From assembly GCF_902364365.1 (NCBI RefSeq), contig NZ_CABJDN010000001.1, forward strand, positions 1 to 64,000: DNA of 64,000 bases, written 5' to 3'. Origin of the DNA: Bacteroides intestinalis (lineage in GTDB: Bacteria > Bacteroidota > Bacteroidia > Bacteroidales > Bacteroidaceae). A model generated the notes under the pieces. It saw only the letters and a list, made by a program, of their open reading frames with translations. It had not been told where the DNA came from and searched no databases. Position numbers and translations under genes: made by a program. Positions 28,002 through 36,060 of the stretch are shown one piece after another (position 1 is the first letter of the stretch; each line of letters starts with the position of its first letter).

Positions 28002-28042
28002 AAAGACTACATGAGGAAATATTCCTTGTGCAGTCTTTTTTC
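28002..28042 (+). terminator. Strong intrinsic terminator
   Basis: The arms at 28002-28018 and 28022-28038 give 16 pairs of 17 (one A-C mismatch, two G-T), a 3-nt loop and a run of T ending at 28041. It follows the ATPase stub. Confidence 0.8.
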
Positions 28043-28171
28043 ATGATGTGTGATTGCATGTGAGCCGCAAAGGCAGAGTTTCTTTTCAGCATGAACAAGC
28101 GGAGAAGGACGGAATGATGAAGCGAGGAAAGAAATTAAGTGAAAAAATAGATAGGGTTCATCAGTTTGTAC

Positions 28172-28179
28172 TATCTTTG
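28172..28179 (+). promoter_or_regulatory. -7 box of the AlbA_2 regulator gene
   Basis: TATCTTTG matches TAnnTTTG exactly and lies 25 bp before ATG 28205. It decides the start: the frame is also open from TTG 28166, but that codon is upstream of the promoter. No clear -33 box is seen. Confidence 0.5.
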
Positions 28180-28204
28180 CTCAATAGAACCAAAATATGG
28201 AGAC

Positions 28205-29434
28205 ATGGATTGCGAGAAGCAGACAACCGAATATAAGAGTCTTCTGAAAATCAGGACAGGAGATAAAGGATTCAAAGACTTATCCGTGACCTGTGTTGCT
28301 TTGGCAAATGCACAAGGCGGAAGAATTTTTATAGGCTACGATGACAAGAAGACAGAGAACTATCACCTGGTTGATGAAGGTTATTTGACGAATTTAGGTG
28401 TTCTTTGGTTAGGTACGGCAAAGCAGAGAAGTTCTATCTGTTATCCTGCTACGGTTCAGTATATTGTTTATGATGTGCTTGAGCGAAAAGTACGAAAAGA
28501 AGAATGGCATGATAATCGGTTGAATCCTAAAGAGCTGCTTCTTGATATAGAACAGAAGGCTGTTGAGTTGACTTATTCGTATGAGTTTCCGAATGGTTTG
28601 TTTCGTAAACAAATACGGCATTATCATCCTAAGTTGGTACGAGAGTTGTTGGTCAATGCTTTAGCTCATAAATCATATACCATTTCCAGTGACATAATGA
28701 TTAAAGTTTTTTCTGACAGATTAGAAATCTCTAATCCGGGAGGGTTGCCATTGGGTATAACAAAAAATAATATTTTGCATGCCAAGCATCGGCGTAATCC
28801 TAATATGATAGAGCTACTGAGCGCTTTGGAAATGATGGAAGGTGAAGGATCCGGTTATGATTTGATTTATGAACTGAATGCTATGGAAGCAAAGGATCCG
28901 CCTATGATAGAATCTTCGTACAATGAAGTTACAGTGATTCAAAATGCGGAGATTATAGATACGGAGCTGCTTCCTTTGCTGGACTTTGTTTTGCAGAATT
29001 ATCAGTTGACGCAAAAGGCATTTACAGCTTTTGGTATCATAGCCCGTGAGAAGAAGGTGCTCAGTACGCGGCTTTCTGCCATACTTCAGCTTCAAGAAGA
29101 AGACCGTTTGCGTAGCTATACAGATAAGTTGTTGAAAGATAATATTATCGGAAGGACTGGTGCGAAGAAAGGTACTCAGTTTTTTGTGAATCCCCAGTTA
29201 ATAAAGAATGCAAAGGTAAATTTGAAGACAACTCTGAAAACAGTAGAACCTTATGTGCTGAGAACTCTAATAATGGAAGACTTGAGAGTACATCCTAAAA
29301 GCAAGATTTCGGAGATTGCGGGCCGGTTGCCGGAAGTCGATTTACAGGAGTTGAGAAAGATGGTTTATTCGATGGTGGATGTGGAATTGATAACAGAAGG
29401 GGCCCGTACTGATAGACGTTATGCACTGAAATAA
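28205..29434 (+). CDS. AlbA_2 (Schlafen-like)/ATP-binding regulator with shortened N-terminal domain
   Basis: A 409-residue cytoplasmic protein of the divergent-AAA/AlbA_2 regulator group. It starts with an AlbA_2 segment (TTEYKSLLKIRTGDKGFKDL, ANAQGGRIFIGYDDK; residues about 6-50), then jumps to the GHKL-like ATP-binding part (GYLTNLGVLWLG, ELLVNALAHKSYTISSDI, DRLEISNPGGLPLG, GEGSGYDLIYE), and ends in winged-helix-like segments. From memory, relatives have roughly 100 more residues between GYDDK and the GYLTNLG motif, so I infer an in-frame internal deletion. Such proteins are thought to regulate transcription or act in defence. The gene stands alone, next to a gene remnant. Confidence 0.7.
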   Translation: MDCEKQTTEYKSLLKIRTGDKGFKDLSVTCVALANAQGGRIFIGYDDKKTENYHLVDEGYLTNLGVLWLGTAKQRSSICYPATVQYIVYDVLERKVRKEEWHDNRLNPKELLLDIEQKAVELTYSYEFPNGLFRKQIRHYHPKLVRELLVNALAHKSYTISSDIMIKVFSDRLEISNPGGLPLGITKNNILHAKHRRNPNMIELLSALEMMEGEGSGYDLIYELNAMEAKDPPMIESSYNEVTVIQNAEIIDTELLPLLDFVLQNYQLTQKAFTAFGIIAREKKVLSTRLSAILQLQEEDRLRSYTDKLLKDNIIGRTGAKKGTQFFVNPQLIKNAKVNLKTTLKTVEPYVLRTLIMEDLRVHPKSKISEIAGRLPEVDLQELRKMVYSMVDVELITEGARTDRRYALK

Positions 29435-29557
29435 GTGGTAAAAAAAAAAAGGAAAAAAAAAGAAATAGAAAAATAAAAGGTTTAAGTGGTTGATTTTCAG
29501 CTTTAATATTGTTTTCTATTCTTTTTCTAAAAAGATAAGAAAAGAAATAAATATAGA

Positions 29558-30589
29558 ATGGAACGAGAAGATTTTGATATACGTGATAATCAATTGACCA
29601 GTAGGGAACGTGATTTTGAAAACGCACTTCGTCCGTTGTCCTTTGAAGACTTCAGCGGACAGGATAAGGTGGTGGATAATCTGCGTATCTTCGTTAAAGC
29701 AGCCCGCCTGCGTGGCGAAGCGCTGGATCATGTATTGCTGCATGGACCTCCGGGATTGGGTAAAACGACACTTTCCAATATTATTGCGAATGAGCTGGGA
29801 GTGGGCTTTAAGGTAACTTCCGGTCCGGTGCTTGATAAGCCGGGCGATTTGGCGGGGGTGCTTACCAGTCTGGAACCGAATGATGTGCTGTTTATCGATG
29901 AAATTCACCGCCTTTCTCCGGTGGTGGAGGAGTATCTGTACTCCGCAATGGAGGATTACCGCATTGATATTATGATAGATAAAGGCCCGTCTGCACGGAG
30001 TATTCAGATTGATCTGAATCCGTTTACGATGGTGGGGGCTACTACCCGTAGCGGTTTGCTGACTGCGCCTTTGCGTGCCCGCTTCGGTATTAATTTGCAT
30101 TTGGAGTATTACGATGATGATGTGCTGAGTGGTATTATTCGCCGTTCGGCAGGGATATTGAATGTTCCTTGCTCTACAAGGGCTGCATCGGAGATTGCTT
30201 CCCGTAGCCGTGGAACGCCGCGTATTGCGAATGCATTGCTGCGTCGCGTGCGGGATTTTGCACAGGTGAAAGGTTCGGGGAGCATTGATACGGAGATTGC
30301 CAATTTTGCTTTGGAAGCACTGAATATCGATAAGTATGGTCTCGATGAAATCGACAATAAGATACTTTGTACCATTATCGATAAATTTAAAGGCGGTCCG
30401 GTAGGGCTTACTACCATTGCTACGGCATTGGGTGAAGATGCCGGAACCTTAGAAGAGGTGTATGAACCGTTTCTGATTAAAGAGGGTTTCTTAAAACGTA
30501 CCCCCCGCGGACGTGAAGTGACTGAACTGGCTTATAAGCATTTAGGACGTAGCCTTTACAATAGTCAGCGTACGTTGTTTAGTGATTAA
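29558..30589 (+). CDS. ruvB: Holliday junction branch migration ATPase RuvB
   Basis: A 343-residue hexameric motor of the RuvABC complex, which moves Holliday junctions during recombination repair. Walker [10 protein letters not shown] (63-71), Walker [11 protein letters not shown], sensor 1 GATTRSG and the C-terminal winged helix ([18 protein letters not shown]) are all present and the length is normal. The last codons and the stop lie inside the left inverted repeat of the downstream element, so the C-terminal residues FSD come from repeat sequence. Confidence 0.97.
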   Translation: MEREDFDIRDNQLTSRERDFENALRPLSFEDFSGQDKVVDNLRIFVKAARLRGEALDHVLLHGPPGLGKTTLSNIIANELGVGFKVTSGPVLDKPGDLAGVLTSLEPNDVLFIDEIHRLSPVVEEYLYSAMEDYRIDIMIDKGPSARSIQIDLNPFTMVGATTRSGLLTAPLRARFGINLHLEYYDDDVLSGIIRRSAGILNVPCSTRAASEIASRSRGTPRIANALLRRVRDFAQVKGSGSIDTEIANFALEALNIDKYGLDEIDNKILCTIIDKFKGGPVGLTTIATALGEDAGTLEEVYEPFLIKEGFLKRTPRGREVTELAYKHLGRSLYNSQRTLFSD

Positions 30590-31001
30590 CGTTTAGTGAT
30601 TAGTGATTAGTGATTAGTATGGAGTATCGAAATGGAGTTTTGAAGGATAAAAGCAAAGCTTTTGCTATCCGTATTATAAAGCTTTATCAGTATTTATCGG
30701 AAATGAAAAAAGAATATGTAATTTCTAAACAGTTATTACGGTCTGGAACTGCGATAGGAGCTATGCAACGTGAGGGAGAATATGCTGAAAGTAAACTTGA
30801 TTTTATTCATAAATATGCTATTGCACAAAAAGAATGTAGTGAGTCGATTTACTGGTTAGAATTATTGTATGAAACCTCATACTTGAATATAGAGGAATAT
30901 AATAGTATCTATGCAAATGCAGAAGAATTAATGAAATTATTAACGACTAGCATAAAGACAGCCAAGTCTCATTGCTAATCACTAAACGTTAATCATTAAA
31001 T
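30577..31001. mobile_element. Inverted-repeat element carrying a four-helix-bundle gene
   Basis: A 27-nt repeat at 30577-30603 is matched in inverse at 30975-31001 with 25 of 27 identities (core TTAACGTTTAGTGATTAG). Extra tandem TAGTGATTAG units follow the left arm. The unit contains only the gene 30619-30978, whose stop codon lies in the right arm, while the left arm contains the ruvB stop codon. It fits exactly between ruvB and the flippase gene. I read it as an inserted unit resembling the stem-enclosed ORFs of 23S rRNA intervening sequences. No transposase is present, so mobility is inferred. Confidence 0.55.
30619..30978 (+). CDS. Four-helix-bundle protein (23S rRNA intervening-sequence / TIGR02436 type)
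   Basis: A 119-residue all-helical protein. The family core is clear: QLLRSGTAIGAMQREGEYAE, SKLDFIHKYAIAQKECSES and YWLELLYETSYL. The family includes proteins encoded by intervening sequences in bacterial 23S rRNA genes and accessory proteins of diversity-generating retroelements; a pentameric, nucleic-acid-binding role is suggested for some, but a general function is not established. ATG 30619 is preferred over GTG 30610, which lies in the tandem repeat. Base use (AT-rich, many AAA and GAA codons) differs from the flanking ruvB and flippase genes, which fits acquisition. Confidence 0.85.
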   Translation: MEYRNGVLKDKSKAFAIRIIKLYQYLSEMKKEYVISKQLLRSGTAIGAMQREGEYAESKLDFIHKYAIAQKECSESIYWLELLYETSYLNIEEYNSIYANAEELMKLLTTSIKTAKSHC

Positions 31002-31004
31002 AAA

Positions 31005-32450
31005 GTGGCGGGATTAAAGAGTTTAGCAAAAGAAACTGCTATTTACGGGGTAAGTAGTATTGTAGGACGTTTCCTCAATTATCTGCTGGTACCTGTATAT
31101 ACGATAGCCTTGCCTGCATCATCGGGTGGTTATGGTGTGGTTACGAATATATATGCCTGGGTGGCATTGATGCTGGTATTGCTGACGTGCGGCATGGAAA
31201 CGGGATTTTTCCGTTTTGCCAATAAAGGGCAAGATGATCCGATGCGGGTATATTCCACCACCTTGTTGAGCGTAAGTATTGGCTCAGTGATATTCGTTGT
31301 TTTGGGATTGTTGTTTTTGGAACCTATTGCCGGATGGTTAGAATACGGAGAGCATCCTTGGTATATAGGTATGATGATGATTGTGGTAGCAATGGATGCT
31401 ATTCAAAGTATTCCATTCGCTTATCTGCGTTATAAGAAACGCCCCATTAAGTTTGCTGCATTGAAGTTGTTGTTTATCTTCCTCAATATTGCTCTCAATC
31501 TTTTCTATTACGTCGTTCTGAAAGGGAATGATGTAGGTTATGCTTTCCTCTTCAATCTGATATGTACTTCTGTTGTCATGTTGTGCATGATACCGGAACT
31601 GAGGGGATTTACCTATATACTGGATAGAGAATTACTGAAACGGATGCTTCGTTACTCTTTGCCATTGGTGATACTGGGTGTGGCAGGTATCTTGAATCAG
31701 GTGGCCGATAAGATTATTTTTCCCTTTGTTTATCCTGATGAGGCTGAGGCTACCGTACAACTCGGTATTTATGGAGCTGCCAGTAAGATTGCCATGATTA
31801 TGGCCATGTTTACTCAGGCATTCCGCTTTGCTTATGAACCTTTTGTATTTGGTAAGAGCAAGGAGAAAGACAGTCGTGAGATGTATGCCCAGGCTATGAA
31901 GTTCTTTATCATCTTTACTTTACTCGCCTTTCTGGCAGTAATGTTCTATCTGGACATTCTGCGCCATATCATCGGGCGTGATTATTGGGACGGATTACGG
32001 GTAGTACCTATCGTTATGGCAGCGGAAATCTTTATGGGCATTTATTTCAACCTGTCTTTCTGGTACAAATTGATTGATGAAACCCGTTGGGGAGCTTACT
32101 TCTCATTGACAGGCTGTACCATCTTGATATTGATGAATGTCTTCCTGATTCCGAAGTATGGCTATATTGCTTGTGCCTGGGCTGGATTTACAGGATATGG
32201 CGTTGCTATGTTGCTTTCTTACTTTGTGGGTCAGAAGAAATATCCGATACAGTATGATTTGAAAGCAATTGGTATGTATGTGCTTCTTGCTGCTGTGCTT
32301 TATCTCGCTGCCGAATATGTGCCGATAGACAATATCTACCTGCGTATGGCATACCGTACAGTTCTGCTGATACTGTTTATCGCTTACGTTGTGAAGCGTG
32401 ATTTGCCGCTGAACCAAATACCAATTCTGAACCGTATCATAAGAAATTAG
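31005..32450 (+). CDS. Flippase / polysaccharide biosynthesis protein (MOP superfamily)
   Basis: A 481-residue polytopic inner-membrane protein of the Wzx/RfbX type, with about 12-14 transmembrane helices. The N-terminus KSLAKETAIYGVSSIVGRFL is characteristic. It probably flips lipid-linked oligosaccharides for capsule or O-antigen synthesis. It starts with GTG 3 bp after the right inverted repeat of the upstream element. No glycosyltransferase genes are adjacent. Confidence 0.85.
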   Translation: MAGLKSLAKETAIYGVSSIVGRFLNYLLVPVYTIALPASSGGYGVVTNIYAWVALMLVLLTCGMETGFFRFANKGQDDPMRVYSTTLLSVSIGSVIFVVLGLLFLEPIAGWLEYGEHPWYIGMMMIVVAMDAIQSIPFAYLRYKKRPIKFAALKLLFIFLNIALNLFYYVVLKGNDVGYAFLFNLICTSVVMLCMIPELRGFTYILDRELLKRMLRYSLPLVILGVAGILNQVADKIIFPFVYPDEAEATVQLGIYGAASKIAMIMAMFTQAFRFAYEPFVFGKSKEKDSREMYAQAMKFFIIFTLLAFLAVMFYLDILRHIIGRDYWDGLRVVPIVMAAEIFMGIYFNLSFWYKLIDETRWGAYFSLTGCTILILMNVFLIPKYGYIACAWAGFTGYGVAMLLSYFVGQKKYPIQYDLKAIGMYVLLAAVLYLAAEYVPIDNIYLRMAYRTVLLILFIAYVVKRDLPLNQIPILNRIIRN

Positions 32451-32464
32451 AATAGTCCGCATGG

Positions 32465-32498
32465 CAAATTGTAAATTGTAAATCGTCAAATTGTAAAT
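32465..32498 (+). repeat. Short AT-rich direct repeats in a gene junction
   Basis: Three copies of AAATTGTAAAT-like text (CAAATTGTAAAT, TTGTAAATCGT, CAAATTGTAAAT) fill the 51-bp spacer between the flippase and DUF389 genes. The same word occurs in the terminator loop at 4050-4062. Confidence 0.5.
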
Positions 32499-32501
32499 GA
32501 T

Positions 32502-33875
32502 ATGATGGAAACACCTGAACAAAACCGAAATGTTTTTGCCGTTAAAAAGTTCCTGAGCGAGTATCTTGATCTGAGAAAAGACAAGGACAATGAGCTGGAA
32601 ACAGTAGACTCCATCCGCAAAGGAGTAGAGTTTAAAGGGGCTAACCTGTGGATTTTGATCTTTGCCATTTTTATGGCATCATTAGGACTGAATGTTAATT
32701 CCACAGCCGTAATTATCGGTGCCATGTTGATTTCTCCACTGATGGGACCCATCATGGGTGTGGGACTTTCTGTCGGTCTGAATGACTTTGAATTGATGAA
32801 ACGTTCACTGAAGAGCTTTCTGATAACTACTCTGTTCAGTGTAACTACAGCTACTGTATTCTTTCTTGTAAGCCCTGTTGCCGAAGGACAGTCGGAGCTT
32901 CTGGCACGTACTTCACCTACGATTTATGACGTATTCATCGCATTGATGGGTGGTCTTGCCGGTGTGGTTGCCCTATCTACCAAGGAGAAAGGAAACGTAA
33001 TTCCCGGTGTTGCCATTGCCACGGCTTTGATGCCCCCTCTCTGTACGGCAGGTTACGGGTTGGCAACGGGTAACTTGGTTTATTTCCTCGGAGCATTTTA
33101 TCTCTATTTCATTAATTCGGTATTTATCAGCCTTGCTACCTTCCTGGGAGTGCGTGTGATGCACTTCCAACGTAAAGAGTTTGTGGATAAGAAGCGGGAG
33201 AAGAAAGTACGCCAATACATTATACTCATTGCTGTGCTGACCATGTGTCCGGCTGTTTACTTGACGGTAGGTATCATTCAGAGTACTTTCTATGAGAGTG
33301 CTGCCAACCGGTTTGTTGCCGAGCAGCTTTCTTTTGAGAATACACAGGTATTGGATAAAAAAATCCATTATCATGGTAGCAAGGACAATGAGATACGCGT
33401 GGTGCTGATCGGACAAGAAGTTCCTGAGGCTTCGATTGCCATTGCCCGTAGCAAGATGAAGGATTATAAGTTAGGTGAAACAAAGCTGATTGTTCTTCAG
33501 GGAATGAATAACGAAGCAGTGGATATTTCTTCTATCCGGGCTATGGTGATGGAAGACTTCTATAAGAACAGTGAAGAACGACTGGTGGAACAAACAAAGA
33601 AGATTACGGTGCTGGAACAGAGCCTGGCAAGATATAAGTCTTTCGATGAATTGGGCAAAAAGATTGTTCCGGAACTAAAAGTTCTCTATCCATCAGTGAA
33701 AACAGTTTCTATCTCTCATGCCATAGAACTGACGGTTGATTCGGTACGGACAGATACCATTACACTTGCCGTACTGAAGTTTGGCAAGCATCCCGACGCC
33801 CACGAGAAACAGAAAATCACCGAATGGCTGAAAGCACGTACGGGAGCGAAACAACTAAGACTGATTGCAGAATAA
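32502..33875 (+). CDS. DUF389 / TIGR00341 family membrane protein
   Basis: A 457-residue protein. An N-terminal cytoplasmic segment of about 40 residues is followed by five or six transmembrane helices, including the signature VNSTAVIIGAMLISPLMGPI and VIPGVAIATALMPPLCTAGY. The C-terminal soluble part (about 250-455) is coiled and mixed alpha/beta and is typical of the long Bacteroidota form. The function is unestablished. It may share a transcript with the S46 peptidase gene 16 bp downstream. ATG 32505 is an equally good start. Confidence 0.8.
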   Translation: MMETPEQNRNVFAVKKFLSEYLDLRKDKDNELETVDSIRKGVEFKGANLWILIFAIFMASLGLNVNSTAVIIGAMLISPLMGPIMGVGLSVGLNDFELMKRSLKSFLITTLFSVTTATVFFLVSPVAEGQSELLARTSPTIYDVFIALMGGLAGVVALSTKEKGNVIPGVAIATALMPPLCTAGYGLATGNLVYFLGAFYLYFINSVFISLATFLGVRVMHFQRKEFVDKKREKKVRQYIILIAVLTMCPAVYLTVGIIQSTFYESAANRFVAEQLSFENTQVLDKKIHYHGSKDNEIRVVLIGQEVPEASIAIARSKMKDYKLGETKLIVLQGMNNEAVDISSIRAMVMEDFYKNSEERLVEQTKKITVLEQSLARYKSFDELGKKIVPELKVLYPSVKTVSISHAIELTVDSVRTDTITLAVLKFGKHPDAHEKQKITEWLKARTGAKQLRLIAE

Positions 33876-33891
33876 TTTAATACGAAATAGA

Positions 33892-36027
33892 ATGAAGCTA
33901 AAGTATATCCTGATTGTTGCTTGCAGCCTCTTCACGTTGACGGGACAGGCGGACGAAGGTATGTGGATGCTGGGAAACCTGAATAAACAGACCCGTAAAA
34001 CGATGAAAGAACTCGGCCTGCAAATGCCTGCCGATAAACTATATAATCCGAAGAAACCCTCATTGAAAGATGCAGTAGTCAGCTTCGGAGGATTTTGTTC
34101 CGGTGTGGTAGTGTCGGAAGACGGGTTGGTGTTTACCAATCATCACTGCGGCTTCAGCAGTGTGCAGCAACATTCGTCGGTGGAGCATGATTACCTGAAA
34201 GATGGTTTCGTAGCCCGTAGCCGTGCAGAGGAATTGCCTAATCCGGAGCTTTATGTTCGTTTTCTGCTTCGTACGGAAGATGTAACCAAGCGTGTGCTGG
34301 GAGCCGTTAAACCTTCGATGAACGAGATGGAACGTTCCAGTGCGGTAGACTCTATGATGATGGTAATAGGCGGTGAGGTATCCCTGAAAGACTCCACTTT
34401 GCTTGGCGTGGTAGATGCTTATTATGGAGGCAATGAGTTCTGGCTCTCCGTTTACCGCGATTTCAATGATGTGCGGCTGGTGTTTGCACCTCCTTCCTCT
34501 GTCGGCAAGTTCGGCTGGGATACGGATAACTGGGTGTGGCCCCGGCATACAGGAGATTTCTGTGTATTTCGTATTTATGCAGATCGCAAGAACCGGCCTG
34601 CCGATTACTCTCCTGATAACGTCCCGTATCATCCTGAATATGTAGCTCCGATTTCACTGGATGGCTATAAGGAGGGCTCTTTCTGTATGACGATAGGTTA
34701 TCCGGGAAGTACGGAACGTTATCTTTCTTCATTCGGCATCGAGGAAATGATGAATAACTCCAATCAGGCGCAGATTGATATTCGTGGTGTGAAACAAGCC
34801 ATCTGGAAACGTGAAATGGACAGTAAAGACAGCATACGCATTAAGTATGCTTCCAAATACGATGAAAGCTCCAATTACTGGAAGAACAGTATCGGGGTCA
34901 ACCGTGCCATCCGTAAGCTGGGAATCCTGGAGAAGAAGCGTGAAATGGAGCAGGAAATCCGTCGGTGGATACAGCAGAACCCGGAAGAACGTGAGAAGCT
35001 TCTTCAACTGTTTACGGATTTGGAACTGAACTACAAGAACCGCCGGGAGGTAAACCGTGCACAGGCCTACTTTATCGAGTCTTTCCTGTATGGACCGGAA
35101 TTAGTGCAGCTTGCACTGAAGATTCTAAACTTCGACTTTGAAGGGGAACAGAAAACAGTTATTGCCGCCTTGAAGGATATCGTTGAGCAATACTCTAATT
35201 TGGACCTGGATATAGACAAGGAAGTCTTTACGGCACTGTTGAAGGAGTATCGCTCAAAAGTGGATACCACTTTCCTGCCGGAAATCTACCATACTATCGC
35301 ACAGAAGTATAATGGGGATGAGAAAGCTTTCGTAGATAGTCTTTATGCAAGTTCTGAGTTGACCACTCCCCGTGGTTTGAAACGCTTTCTTGAACGGGAT
35401 ACTACCTATCAGATTTTCGATGATCCGGCTATCTCGTTGGGCATTGATATGCTGACGATGTTGTTCGATATGAATATGCAGATGCAGGCGCCTACTACGG
35501 AGATCATCCGTGGGGAACGTTTGCTGAACGGGGTTATCCGTCGGATGTATATATCTCGTAATTTCTATCCGGATGCTAATTCCACTATGCGATTGAGCTT
35601 TGGGACGGTATGCGGATATACTCCGTTTGACGGAGCGGAATATGATTATTATACAACGACAAAGGGTGTTCTGGAGAAAGTGAAAGCTCACGTAGATGAT
35701 GTTGATTTTGCAGTACAGCCGGAGGTACTTTCATTGCTCTCTTCGGACAATTTCGGAAGATATGCCGATGAAAAGGGCGAAATGAAGGTGTGCTTCATCT
35801 CTAATAATGACATTACGGGTGGCAATAGTGGTAGTGCGATGTTCAATTCGAAAGGTGAATTGCTGGGGTTGGCTTTCGATGGAAACTGGGAAGCTATGGG
35901 CAGTGATATTCTTTATGAACCGAAGATGCAGCGTACCATCGGGGTGGACGTGCGCTATATATTGTTTATGATTGAGAAATACGGGAAAGCAGGGAACCTG
36001 ATTCAGGAATTGAATATTCTCAATTAG
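33892..36027 (+). CDS. S46 family dipeptidyl-peptidase, DPP7-like
   Basis: A 711-residue periplasmic serine exopeptidase that removes N-terminal dipeptides. The signal peptide ends near LTGQA. The catalytic triad region shows TNHHCGF (His85), an Asp probably in the WDTDNWVWPRHTGDF segment and Ser646 in GGNSGSAMF. Residue 664, in LAFDGNWE, is Gly; in this family Gly here goes with hydrophobic P1 specificity (DPP7) and Arg with acidic P1 (DPP11). The substrate call depends on that single-residue rule. ATG 33892 starts the signal peptide, although the frame is open from 33865. Confidence 0.9.
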   Translation: MKLKYILIVACSLFTLTGQADEGMWMLGNLNKQTRKTMKELGLQMPADKLYNPKKPSLKDAVVSFGGFCSGVVVSEDGLVFTNHHCGFSSVQQHSSVEHDYLKDGFVARSRAEELPNPELYVRFLLRTEDVTKRVLGAVKPSMNEMERSSAVDSMMMVIGGEVSLKDSTLLGVVDAYYGGNEFWLSVYRDFNDVRLVFAPPSSVGKFGWDTDNWVWPRHTGDFCVFRIYADRKNRPADYSPDNVPYHPEYVAPISLDGYKEGSFCMTIGYPGSTERYLSSFGIEEMMNNSNQAQIDIRGVKQAIWKREMDSKDSIRIKYASKYDESSNYWKNSIGVNRAIRKLGILEKKREMEQEIRRWIQQNPEEREKLLQLFTDLELNYKNRREVNRAQAYFIESFLYGPELVQLALKILNFDFEGEQKTVIAALKDIVEQYSNLDLDIDKEVFTALLKEYRSKVDTTFLPEIYHTIAQKYNGDEKAFVDSLYASSELTTPRGLKRFLERDTTYQIFDDPAISLGIDMLTMLFDMNMQMQAPTTEIIRGERLLNGVIRRMYISRNFYPDANSTMRLSFGTVCGYTPFDGAEYDYYTTTKGVLEKVKAHVDDVDFAVQPEVLSLLSSDNFGRYADEKGEMKVCFISNNDITGGNSGSAMFNSKGELLGLAFDGNWEAMGSDILYEPKMQRTIGVDVRYILFMIEKYGKAGNLIQELNILN

Positions 36028-36060
36028 TGGACGGGTCCCTGCTTTTCGTGAGGGAGACAA

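Noticed and set aside
28054..28236. 60-codon open frame ahead of the AlbA_2 regulator
   Set aside because: It runs through the promoter of the next gene, overlaps its start in another frame and has no recognisable features.
30610..30618. GTG start of the four-helix-bundle gene
   Set aside because: The codons come from the tandem TAGTGATTAG repeat; ATG 30619 is the family-like start.
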